Assembly: GCF_020386975.1 (NCBI RefSeq)
Contig: NZ_JABFNK010000005.1
Location: 744,001-808,000 of the forward strand
From: Thermococcus bergensis
GTDB lineage: Archaea; Methanobacteriota_B; Thermococci; Thermococcales; Thermococcaceae
Direction: 5' to 3'
Length of the DNA stretch: 64,000 bases
A program made the position numbers and the translations under genes. The notes below the pieces were generated by a model, which was given only the letters and a program-made list of their open reading frames with translations, had not been told where the DNA came from and searched no databases. Positions 53,992-62,084 of the stretch are shown in pieces; positions within the stretch are counted from its first letter, which is position 1; each line of letters opens with the position of its first letter.

Positions 53992-55110
53992 ATGAAGTAT
54001 GATGTTGCGATAATAGGAGGGGGGCCGGTTGGAAATTACCTCGCAAATCTTCTTGCGGGAGAGTTTAAGGTCGCATTAATCGAAGCAAAAACCTCTTTTG
54101 GCGGTAAAGCCTGCACGGGCATAATTGGAGCAGAAAATTATGAAAAGCTAAACCTTCCAAGGGAGGCTATTCTCAACGAGTTTAGGGGAGCCGTGTTTTA
54201 TTCCAGAATTCAGAGCTTTGAAATAGAGAGAAAAAGCCCGCAGGCATATATGGTCGACAGAAAGATTCTCGAAAAGACCCTCGCAGAGAAGGCAGTTAGA
54301 AACGGTGCTGAGTACTATATGGGTACCAGGTTCTTGGGGTTTAAAAATGGAAAAGCCCTTGTACAGAGGTTTAATGAAAGGTTCGAAATAGAGGCAGATT
54401 TTTACGTTGGGGCAGATGGTGTCTCAAGCAAAGTCGCTCAAGAAATCGGGGCAAGAGCAGAGGCGGAATTTTTGAGCGGCTACGAGGTCGAGGTAGTTGG
54501 AGACTTTAAACGGAAAGACTTTGTTGAAGTGTGGGTGAACAAGGACATCAACGAAGAGTTTTTCATGTGGGTTGCTCCGGTAAATGAGTCCTTAGCAAGA
54601 GTGGGCACTTTTGGAGACTATGATAGCCTTATGAGGTTTTTAAAGCTAAAGCTTCTCAAAGAAACACAGATAGTTGAGATAAAAGCTGGAAACGTTGGCT
54701 TTGGATTCAGAAGGCCCTGGGTAAAAGAAAATGTCGCGCTTGTTGGGGATGCCGCTTTGCAAATAAAGCCTCTAACGGCGGGAGGTATTGTATACGGGAT
54801 GCTCTGTGCTCATGCGCTTAGATACGCCATAAGAAGGAATAATTTAGCTATGTATGAAAAGCTCTGTGGAGACATAAAGAAACAGATCGCCTTTGGACTC
54901 CGGGTTAGAAAGCTTTTCAAAGACCTTAACCAAGAAAAAATAGAGAAGCTCTTCGAGGTTCTTTCAACTAGGGAAGCGATAGAGGTAATTGAAAACTACG
55001 CTGACTTCGACGACCACAAGAAAACAATAACAGCCCTTGTAAAGCACCCGCGTTTGCTTGCTAAGGCATTGAAAGTTACTCCAATGTTATTAAGATACCT
55101 GGTGATGTAA
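53992..55110 (+). CDS. Geranylgeranyl-reductase family flavoprotein
   Basis: 372 residues of the p-hydroxybenzoate hydroxylase-type FAD fold: IIGGGPVGNYLANLL at the start, then VGADGVSSKVAQ, and ALVGDAALQIKPLTAGGIVYGM, the FAD/GD motif. In archaea this family hydrogenates geranylgeranyl chains of membrane lipids, but several paralogues exist and this one may act on another substrate. Start at 53992 (MKYDVAIIGGG), preceded by AGGTGAAGCTC. The ASCH gene follows after 1 bp. Confidence 0.82.
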   Translation: MKYDVAIIGGGPVGNYLANLLAGEFKVALIEAKTSFGGKACTGIIGAENYEKLNLPREAILNEFRGAVFYSRIQSFEIERKSPQAYMVDRKILEKTLAEKAVRNGAEYYMGTRFLGFKNGKALVQRFNERFEIEADFYVGADGVSSKVAQEIGARAEAEFLSGYEVEVVGDFKRKDFVEVWVNKDINEEFFMWVAPVNESLARVGTFGDYDSLMRFLKLKLLKETQIVEIKAGNVGFGFRRPWVKENVALVGDAALQIKPLTAGGIVYGMLCAHALRYAIRRNNLAMYEKLCGDIKKQIAFGLRVRKLFKDLNQEKIEKLFEVLSTREAIEVIENYADFDDHKKTITALVKHPRLLAKALKVTPMLLRYLVM

Positions 55111-55111
55111 A

Positions 55112-55468
55112 ATGGAGTGGGAAATGGGGCTTCAGGAGGAGTATCTGAGGCTGATAAAAGAGGGGAAAAAGAAGATTGAGGGAAGGCTGTACGATGAAAA
55201 ACGAAGGCAGATAAAGCCGGGAGATGTAATAATTTTTGAAGGACGCTTGAAAGTAAGAGTAAAAGCCTTAAGGGTTTACCCTTCATTCAGGGAGATGCTC
55301 GAGAAAGAAGGGCTCGAGAGGGTTCTCCCAAACGTGAAGAGCATAGAGGAAGGAGTTGAAGTTTACAGGAGGTTCTACAGCGAGGAGGAAGAAAAGAAAT
55401 ATGGTGTTGTGGCGATTGAAGTTGAGCCAATAGAGGAGATAGAAAAAAAGGAAGAGACTTCAGTCTAG
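55112..55468 (+). CDS. ASCH-domain protein
   Basis: 118 residues: an ASCH beta-barrel, recognised by EEYLRLIKEGKKKIEGRLYDEKR and KPGDVIIFEG followed by VRVKALRVYPSF. ASCH (PUA-like) domains bind RNA or act as nucleoside amidohydrolases. An Arg/Lys-rich start and GRLYD-like acidic residue are present. The C-terminus is very acidic and overlaps the convergent carboxypeptidase gene by 9 bp. Exact role unknown. Confidence 0.8.
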   Translation: MEWEMGLQEEYLRLIKEGKKKIEGRLYDEKRRQIKPGDVIIFEGRLKVRVKALRVYPSFREMLEKEGLERVLPNVKSIEEGVEVYRRFYSEEEEKKYGVVAIEVEPIEEIEKKEETSV

Positions 55469-56962
55469 ATATTTTTCCTTTATATATCTTATGAAGTACT
55501 CTGGGTTCACGCCTTCTCCGAAGCTCCTTTCGAGAAGCTCCTTTGGTGGATACATGCTTCCGTATTTGTGTACTTTTTCTCTCAGCCACTCCCTTATCGG
55601 TGCAAATTCTCCGTTTGCGACCTTTTCGTAGAAGTCCGGGATGTCCTTAAGGATGTAGCTCCTAATCTGCGTTGCTAAGAGCGTTCCTAGGCTGTAGGTC
55701 GGGAAGTAGCCAACGGTTCCGTGGGCCCAGTGGATGTCCTGGAGAATTCCTTCCTTGTAGTTCTTTGGTCTTATGCCGAGAAGCCTTTCCATCTCATCGT
55801 TCCAGAGCTCGGGTAAATCCTTGGCCTTGACATCTTCGTTTACCATGAGCTTCTCAAGTTTGTACCTCAAGAGAATGTGGAAGTTGTATGTTACTTCGTC
55901 AGCCTCGACTCTTATGAAATCGGGCCTGACCATATTGAAATAGTTATAGAGGTCCTCTTCAGTGTATTTTGACATGAACGGGAGGTTTTCCCTGAGAATT
56001 GGATAAATCAATCCTGCAAATTCTCTGCTCCTTCCGATTATGTTTTCCCAGAACCTGCTCTGGCTTTCGTGGATGCCGAGAGAGACGCCTCCTGCTATGG
56101 GTGAGAACATGAACCTCTCATCTATTTGCAGCTCATAAAGGGCATGACCGAATTCGTGGACTACAGCTAGGAGAGTTCTCCTGAAGTCAAAGCCCTCGTA
56201 TCTGGTTGTTATTCTCACATCGTGGATTCCAAAACTTGTCGTGAACGGGTGAGGTGATACATCCAAGCGCCCTCTTGTTCCAAGGGGGTATTCCAAAAGT
56301 TCGAGAACTTTCAAGTTGATTTTCTTCATGGTCTCAACATCGTACTCCTCTTTCTCCAGAGGATGCTCCTTAGGAACCCTGCCTTCTTCGAGTATTTTGT
56401 CAAGAATCGGCTTAAGATCTTTTTCGAGCTTTTCAAATATCGGGTCAAGGTCTCTCGTCCTCAGCCCTTCCTCGTAGAGGTCAAGGAGGGCATCGTAGGG
56501 ATACTCCTCATAGCCGAGGTAATCTGCCGCTTTCTTCGCAAGCTCTGTTATTTTATCAAGCCACGGCTCAAACTTCTTGAAGTCATCCTTTTCTTTTGCC
56601 TCAGCCCATGCCATGGTCGCTTTGCTTCTGACCTCGCTTAACTCCCTAACGAACTCTGGAGGGAACGCCTTTGCTATTTTTATTTCCCTCTGCAGTACTC
56701 TAACAACTCCCCTTTCGTAATCGTTTAGCTCTTCCCCAGCTGCTTTTTCTACCAGCTCAACGAACTTTGGCTCCAGCATGAAGCTGTGCGATAAAACAGA
56801 GAGCTCTCCCTGGGCGGTGCTTCTTTCGGCTATTCCCATCTTGGGCATGTTTACTTCCATGTCCCATCCAAGGACGCTCTGAGCGTGTCCAATTGCCCAT
56901 ATCTTCTTATAGTGGGCTAGAATCTGTTTTATGGTCTCGTTTTGGAATATTTCCTCAACCAT
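55460..56962 (-). CDS. Thermostable carboxypeptidase, peptidase family M32
   Basis: 500 residues with the zinc site HEFGHALYE near residue 270 and the third ligand Glu in GIHESQSRFWEN. Also seen: the family's DVRITTRY and PHPFTTSFGIHDV segments. It belongs to the CP-1 group of P. furiosus (carboxypeptidase Taq), removing C-terminal residues from peptides in the cytoplasm. The start follows AGGTGAAC. Monocistronic, consistent with peptide fermentation along with the subtilisin, pcp and aor. Confidence 0.93.
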   Translation of the reverse strand: MVEEIFQNETIKQILAHYKKIWAIGHAQSVLGWDMEVNMPKMGIAERSTAQGELSVLSHSFMLEPKFVELVEKAAGEELNDYERGVVRVLQREIKIAKAFPPEFVRELSEVRSKATMAWAEAKEKDDFKKFEPWLDKITELAKKAADYLGYEEYPYDALLDLYEEGLRTRDLDPIFEKLEKDLKPILDKILEEGRVPKEHPLEKEEYDVETMKKINLKVLELLEYPLGTRGRLDVSPHPFTTSFGIHDVRITTRYEGFDFRRTLLAVVHEFGHALYELQIDERFMFSPIAGGVSLGIHESQSRFWENIIGRSREFAGLIYPILRENLPFMSKYTEEDLYNYFNMVRPDFIRVEADEVTYNFHILLRYKLEKLMVNEDVKAKDLPELWNDEMERLLGIRPKNYKEGILQDIHWAHGTVGYFPTYSLGTLLATQIRSYILKDIPDFYEKVANGEFAPIREWLREKVHKYGSMYPPKELLERSFGEGVNPEYFIRYIKEKYLD

Positions 56963-57092
56963 TTTTGTTCACCTATGTGTATCTAAGTTCACCACATTTT
57001 TAACTCTTTCGACATGCATCTTAACGCAAAAAACATGCTTGAAAATGCCAAAACTTTTTAGAAAACTATGAAAAGACATTGAGTGATGTAAA

Positions 57093-58370
57093 ATGAAGGC
57101 GGTAATTCTGGCGGCAGGTCTTGGAACCAGAATGGGAAAACTCAGCGAGAAAACTCCTAAAGGGTTAATAAAAGTTGCTGGAAGGGAGATACTTTACAGA
57201 ACAATGAAAATTCTCAAAGGGGAAGGAATTGATGAATTCGTGGTTGTTACCAACCCGTTATACAAGGAAAAATTTGAGGAATTTTTAAGGAAAAATAACT
57301 TTAGATATCAGCTCGTGATTAATGATTCTCCCGAAAAGGGGAATGGATACAGCTTATATCTCGCCCGTCCATACGTCTCGGGCAGGTTTGTCGTAGTGAT
57401 GAGCGACCACATCTATGAAGAAGCTTTCATAAGGGAAGCTCTGAAAGGTAATGGGCTTGTAGTTGATAGGGACGGGAAATTTGCAAACATAGATGAAGCA
57501 ACAAAGGTAAAACTAGAAAACGGAAGGGTAGCGGATATTGGAAAAGCACTTGAAGAGTACGACGCCTTGGATACGGGATTTTTTGTTCTAGAGCGGGATA
57601 TCTTCGAGATAATAGAAAAGCTGGTCAAAGAAAAAGAGGAGCTAGAGCTGGCCGAGATCGTTAAAGAGACTAAGCTGGAAGTCTTTGAGGTAAATGGGTT
57701 TTTCTGGATGGACGTTGATACGCCGGAAGACATCAAAAAAGCCAAGAAGTTCTTAATAAAGAACGCCATAAAAGGCAGCGGAGATGGCATTGTCTCGAGG
57801 CATCTGAACAGAAAGATATCCACAAAAATCAGTGAAGTTCTCATCGATTATGTGGAACCAATCCATATGACGATTTTTTCTTTCGCTGTCGGAATAATTG
57901 CGGCTTTTATGGCCTTCATCAGTCCCCCTGTAGGAGGGTTATTATACCAGCTGAATTCAATTCTCGATGGAGTTGACGGGGAAATAGCAAGAGCTGCAAT
58001 GAAAACAAGCAGGTTTGGAGGATATTTTGATTCAATCCTAGATAGATATATCGACTTTTTTGTGTTGCTGGGGCTTGCTCTCAACTTAAACCCCGACATA
58101 TGGGGGTGGGTAGTGGTTTCCCTGGCTCTCTTTGGGTCTGCTATGGTAAGTTACTCAACAGAACGTTACAAAGGTGAATATTTTGTTGACATATATAAAG
58201 TAATTCCTCAGATGAAGTACCTATTCGGAAAGAGGGATGAAAGAATCTTCTTAACTATGATCCTCTGTCTAGTGGGCAAGATATCGTGGATTTTCATCAT
58301 ATTGGCGTTGATAACCCACCTTAGGGTGTTTGCTACGATTTATTTGGTGCAAAAAAGAGAAGATTCCTGA
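57093..58370 (+). CDS. Bifunctional CTP:inositol-1-phosphate cytidylyltransferase / di-myo-inositol-phosphate-phosphate synthase
   Basis: 425 residues. The N-terminal ~230 residues form a nucleotidyltransferase (LAAGLGTRMGKLSEKTPKGL, SDHIYE, DVDTPED). The C-terminal ~190 residues are a membrane CDP-alcohol phosphotransferase with the full motif D-x2-D-G-x2-A-R-x8-G-x3-D-x3-D (DGVDGEIARAA to FDSILD). This fusion makes the precursor of di-myo-inositol phosphate, a heat-stress solute of hyperthermophiles. The inositol-1-phosphate synthase gene is not in the window. Divergent from the M32 gene; the IS605 element begins 50 bp downstream. Confidence 0.92.
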   Translation: MKAVILAAGLGTRMGKLSEKTPKGLIKVAGREILYRTMKILKGEGIDEFVVVTNPLYKEKFEEFLRKNNFRYQLVINDSPEKGNGYSLYLARPYVSGRFVVVMSDHIYEEAFIREALKGNGLVVDRDGKFANIDEATKVKLENGRVADIGKALEEYDALDTGFFVLERDIFEIIEKLVKEKEELELAEIVKETKLEVFEVNGFFWMDVDTPEDIKKAKKFLIKNAIKGSGDGIVSRHLNRKISTKISEVLIDYVEPIHMTIFSFAVGIIAAFMAFISPPVGGLLYQLNSILDGVDGEIARAAMKTSRFGGYFDSILDRYIDFFVLLGLALNLNPDIWGWVVVSLALFGSAMVSYSTERYKGEYFVDIYKVIPQMKYLFGKRDERIFLTMILCLVGKISWIFIILALITHLRVFATIYLVQKREDS

Positions 58371-58530
58371 AGCAATCTATGAACAAAGATATACATTAAT
58401 GGATTTTTACTTTTTCTTCTGAAAGCCTCGCCCTTTAGGGCGGGGATGCAGTAAACTACCCAACAGCCCTCAAACAGGAAAGCGAAAAGCATTTAAGCAA
58501 TAATGCAGACCATACATTAAGGGGTTCACA

Positions 58531-58965
58531 ATGAAACCCGAATCACCAAGAATCAAAAGAACAAGACACGCAAAACACTTCATAACCTACCATTTCGTCT
58601 GGATACCAAAATACCGGAGAGACATTCTCACCGGAAAAGTCGTCGAGAGACTCAAAGAAATGTTCAAAGAATACTCGGAAGAAATCGGGTGCGAGGTTAT
58701 TGCCCTCGAAGTAATGCCCGACCACGTTCACGTCTTCCTTCAGGCAAAGCCCAACCTCTCGCCAGCCCAAATAGTGAACCACTTGAAAGGCAAAACCGCC
58801 AGAAAACTCCTCCAAGAGTTTCCAGAACTGAGGAGCAAGACGACACACGGTAGGTTATGGTCTCGCTCCTATTTCGTCGCCTCAGTCGGCTACATAACGG
58901 ACGAGATTGTGAAGCACTACGTTGAAACCCAATGGGAGCGTGAGTTGAAACGAAGAGGAGCGTAA
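58531..58965 (+). CDS. tnpA: IS200/IS605 transposase TnpA (HUH Y1)
   Basis: 144 residues. The HUH metal motif is PDHVHVF and the single catalytic tyrosine lies in VGYITDEIVKHYVE. It cuts and rejoins single-stranded ends. It starts after GGGGTTCACA; TATA-like GCATTTAAGC lies upstream. Complete and probably functional. Confidence 0.92.
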   Translation: MKPESPRIKRTRHAKHFITYHFVWIPKYRRDILTGKVVERLKEMFKEYSEEIGCEVIALEVMPDHVHVFLQAKPNLSPAQIVNHLKGKTARKLLQEFPELRSKTTHGRLWSRSYFVASVGYITDEIVKHYVETQWERELKRRGA

Positions 58966-60260
58966 CGCTCAAACTCCAGCCCTCAAAAGAAACCGAGAGA
59001 ATTCTCTTCGAGTTAGCTGACATTGGGGCTAAAGTTTGGAACCAGATAAACTACCTTCGCAGGCAGGAATTCTTCGAGGGTAAACCAGTGGACTTCAACA
59101 GGACGGAGAAAATCGTCTATGAAGAATTCAAAAAGGAAATCGGCTCCGCAACAGTCCAGCAAATTTGCAGGAAGAATGCTGAAAGCTGGAGGAGCTTCTT
59201 CTCACTCTTAAGGAATAAGCGGAACGGAGAACTGCCCGAGTGGTTGAAGCCGAAGCCACCGAACTACTTGAAAGACGATGGGAAAAGAAAACCTTTAATC
59301 GTACTCAGGAACGACCAATACAAGATTGAGGGCAACAGGTTAATTCTCAAAGGCCTCGGCAAGTTCAAACGCCTCGAAGTCCAGTTTAAGGGGAAAATAC
59401 ACCTCAAAGGCAAACAAGGAAGGCTGGAAATAACCTACGATACCGTTAAGCGGAAATGGTATGCCCACATCAGCATTACCGTCGAGGAGAAACTAATTGG
59501 AGGCGAGTGGATTGAAGTTCCAAGGAAACCATTGGGCGACCTTTCAGCGGGAATTGATTTGGGAGTGAACAATCTAATGGCGGTCTACGTTGAGAACGGT
59601 GAAAGCTTCCTCGTGAACGGCAGGCCATTAAAATCAATAGCCTTTTACTGGCGGAAGAGGATTGCGGATTATCAGTCAAAACTTAACAGGTCGGGAGCGA
59701 AGAGAAGTAGAAAACTCAAAAGAATGCACGGGAAGGCTAAACTTCAAGCAAAGCATTACATCAACACGGCAGTAAGACAGACCGTTGAAAAGCTCTACCA
59801 CCTCGGAGTTTCGAGGATTGTTGTAGGTTACCCGAAGGGGATTGCCAGAAACTCTGAGAAAGGCAAGAGGCAGAACTTCCTCCTCTCCCACGTCTGGCGG
59901 TTCAATACTGTGATTCAAAGGCTCAAGGAAGTGGCTGAGGAATATGGCATCGTTGTTCAGGTTGTTAATGAGGCTTTCACCTCAAAAACCTGCCCCGTTT
60001 GCGGGAAGCCCCACGAGGGGGCCCGCTTTGTTCGTGGTTTGTTTAAGTGTCCCGCGACGGGGCTTGACTTTAACGCGGATTTGATTGGTGCTTTCAACAT
60101 TTTAAAGAAGGCTGTGGAAAAGATAACCCCGAATCTGGGCGGCCTTTATGCTCAGAGGAGGGGTAACGGGGGGAAGACCCTCCCCGAGGGGTCGAAGACC
60201 CGCTTTAACTTGGGTCTAAATGAAACCCCTCAAACCTCCCTGCCAATGGCGAGGGGTTAA
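58944..60260 (+). CDS. tnpB: TnpB-type RNA-guided nuclease homologue, without a clear start codon
   Basis: The frame encodes RSVTLKLQPSKETERILFEL onward, the usual beginning of TnpB, but between the in-frame TGA at 58941 and this point there is no ATG, GTG or TTG. The first canonical start is the GTG at 59088, which would drop about 45 residues. RuvC acidic residues are present: AGIDLGVNNL, VVNEAFTSKTC and FNADLIGAFNI. The zinc ribbon has CPVCG but the second pair is CPATG, with one Cys lost. The C-terminal tail (LGLNETPQTSLPMARG) is standard. Likely degenerate or started unusually. Confidence 0.75.
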   Translation, partial: VETKRSVTLKLQPSKETERILFELADIGAKVWNQINYLRRQEFFEGKPVDFNRTEKIVYEEFKKEIGSATVQQICRKNAESWRSFFSLLRNKRNGELPEWLKPKPPNYLKDDGKRKPLIVLRNDQYKIEGNRLILKGLGKFKRLEVQFKGKIHLKGKQGRLEITYDTVKRKWYAHISITVEEKLIGGEWIEVPRKPLGDLSAGIDLGVNNLMAVYVENGESFLVNGRPLKSIAFYWRKRIADYQSKLNRSGAKRSRKLKRMHGKAKLQAKHYINTAVRQTVEKLYHLGVSRIVVGYPKGIARNSEKGKRQNFLLSHVWRFNTVIQRLKEVAEEYGIVVQVVNEAFTSKTCPVCGKPHEGARFVRGLFKCPATGLDFNADLIGAFNILKKAVEKITPNLGGLYAQRRGNGGKTLPEGSKTRFNLGLNETPQTSLPMARG

Positions 60261-61043
60261 CTCGTTGGAACCCTCGCCCTTCAGGGCGGGGAGGAGGTCA
60301 GTCAACATGATGTCTTTGTGTGGATATTATTGTTTAATATTATCCTTTTACACTTTCCTTTTTTGCAAACTGTTTTATTTTCGTCAAATTTTATAGATAC
60401 TGTCAGGATAACTGGGGTATCACCTCCTGAAGCCATTCAGTCACATCACCAGGCGGTCCACCAAACCGAGAATGAATTCTAACAAAATTATACCAGAATG
60501 AAAACAGAAAAACAAACCTGTGAACCCTCCTCCAGTCTCTAGCCCTGAAGTTATTCCAGAAACGCTTTGTTCTCTCTTTAACAGTCCTAAACCAGCGCTC
60601 AACACAGTTCCTCGGCCCGAAAGTCACATGCAGATAATCCAGCCCGAGAGATTTAAACGCTGATTTATACCACGGCCCTTTGTCAACCAGGAAAATTGGC
60701 TGTCCCTCGCAGGATTTCAAAACAACTAGAATGAAGTCCCTGGCAATCCACCAGTTCCTAACGCTTGTAATCCATACTGCTAGGATTTCTTTGCTCTCAA
60801 CGTCGATTGCAGCCCAGAGAAATCTCTTCTGGCCGTTGATCTTTATCACTGTCTCGTCAATTGCGATGAAGTTTCTCTGTTTTTTGACTGCGAGGATTTT
60901 CGGCTGGTAAACTGCTTTCGCGAATTTTTGGACTGTTTCCCAGACTGTTGTGTGGCTGATTTCGAGGATTGTTCCTACCTGTCTGTAACTTAGTCCGTGC
61001 AGGTACAGGTTTATTGCCCTGGTTTTCTTTTTTGCTGGGATTT

Positions 61044-61053
61044 TGTTCCGGCG
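61044..61053. repeat. Target-site duplication, left of the nested IS
   Basis: TGTTCCGGCG, repeated at 61923-61932; both belong to the interrupted IS6 transposase gene. Confidence 0.85.
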
Positions 61054-61922
61054 GGGCGTGTTTATAGTAACCTTTATTAGGGTTTTTGCCGAATTCTTTC
61101 AGGTGGTTGCCGTGATCCCCAGATGGGATCACAGACTCAAAGACCCTGAAAGCGTGGCATTCACAATTCTTGACGTTTTAGCAGACTTCGAATCAGAAGG
61201 AAAGCTGAAGAACCTGCCAAAATCCAAAAAATTTCCAGTAAAAACAATACTGGCAATACTCCTCTTTAAACAATACTACAACCTACCCCTCAGAGACGCC
61301 CAGCACTACGGCAGAAAATTCTTCGGAGCAAACATTCACTACTCAACCCTCCACAACTGGGAGAAAAAGCTGAACCTCGAAGAACTGACAAACCACCTCC
61401 TGAAAAAACTCCAGAAATTACCCTACGCCAGCACTCAAGCAGACTCAACCATTATCACAAATAAAAAAAGGGCAGGATAGAAGTTCAGGCAATAACGAGA
61501 ATCCTGCCGGGTTTACTGTATCCGGTTGCTGTGAGGATCACAACTTCTGAGAACGAGCTGATTGAACTCCTGCCGGAGGGTTCTGGGAATTTTTATGCTG
61601 ATGGGGCTTATGATTCAAAGAAAGTTCTGAACACTGTGGTGGAAAAGGGTTATCGGCCGATTGTTAAGAAAACTAAGAACCCTCCAGGTGGTTTTGGTAG
61701 TAAGAGGAGAGATAGAGTGTTTTCTGAAGAAGAGTACAGGCATAGGAATCCTCATGAGGGGTTCTGGGGTGCGTTTACAACGTGGTTTGGCAGTAGGATC
61801 CCCTGTTTTCTGAAAAAGACTACTGTAACCCGAATCCTGCTTGGGGTAATGTGTTATGGTCTGAAAATCCTCCTCAGAGTCAAATACTGTTTAAATAACA
61901 GGGGGTGAAACTAAACACGCCC
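61054..61922 (+). mobile_element. Nested DDE insertion sequence (IS4/IS5-like), 869 bp
   Basis: Ends GGGCGTGTTTA and its inverted copy TAAACACGCCC, 11 bp, flanked by a 10-bp duplication. Long duplications of 10 bp or more are usual for IS4-type elements. It carries a single transposase gene split at an A7 run. I do not recognise the named element. Confidence 0.85.
61058..61908 (+). CDS. Nested IS transposase, DDE type, split by a -1 frameshift at A7
   Basis: The first frame starts at the GTG at 61058 or a GTG at 61103 and ends at 61480 after ADSTIITNKKRAG. The second frame continues GRIEVQAITRILPGLLYPV to 61908. They join at A7 (61453-61459) within AAT AAA AAA AGG; a -1 slip gives one protein of about 283 residues. 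Catalytic acids: Asp in QADSTII, Asp in YADGAYDSK, Glu in the NPHEGFWGAF region. The phase of the A7 run is identical to that in the IS982-type transposase. Confidence 0.78.
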
Positions 61923-61932
61923 TGTTCCGGCG
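61923..61932. repeat. Target-site duplication, right of the nested IS
   Basis: TGTTCCGGCG, identical to 61044-61053. Confidence 0.85.
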
Positions 61933-62084
61933 AAAGGTTTTTAAGACTGAAACCAGTAAGTAAATAATGGTTTCAGTCCTCATTTCTCTCCCCTTTTCTG
62001 AAGAGGTATCAGAAACTTAAACCTAACGTCCCACTGCTTATCCTGACAGTGTCATATATTGATATTTGTTTGAGGTGTTGCTTT

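Larger units (their letters stand above)
58420..60303 (+). mobile_element. IS200/IS605-family element with tnpA and tnpB
   Basis: The left end carries an imperfect hairpin built on CGCCCTTTAGGGCG (58429-58442). The right end has CGCCCTTCAGGGCG (60275-60288) followed by GGAGGAGG. Subterminal palindromes and tnpA upstream of tnpB are the IS605 layout, which moves as single-stranded circles and does not make target duplications. Exact cleavage points are not determined; limits given are approximate. Confidence 0.8.
60403..61983 (-). pseudogene. IS6-family transposase, copy B, interrupted
   Basis: The N-terminus ([20 protein letters not shown]) lies at 61983-61923 on the reverse strand. The remainder runs 61053-60403 with NKIPAKKKTRAINLYLHGLSYRQV, Asp in IAIDETVIKI, Asp in FLVDKGPWYKS and Glu in NCVERWFRTVKERT, ending PQLS. 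Apart from the nested insertion the frame is open and catalytic residues are kept. The insertion lies in about codon 21. Confidence 0.88.
60396..62053 (-). mobile_element. IS6-family insertion sequence, copy B, split by a nested IS
   Basis: The ends GATACTGTCAGGATA (60396) and its partner TATCCTGACAGTGTC (to 62053) are the IS6 inverted repeats, one base different from each other. Without the nested element it would be 779 bp, like copy A. No 8-bp target duplication is seen: the left flank ends ATTTTATA and the right begins ATATATTG. One flank may have been replaced by IS-mediated rearrangement. Confidence 0.88.

Noticed and set aside
58426-60294. GC-rich palindromes resembling terminators or a CRISPR repeat
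   Set aside because: They are two subterminal hairpins of one IS605 element, not a spaced repeat array. No CRISPR array was found in the window.
60857-61132. Asn/Pro-rich 91-codon reverse frame at the IS6/nested IS junction
   Set aside because: It crosses the insertion junction in the wrong frame; the right frame there is the interrupted IS6 transposase.
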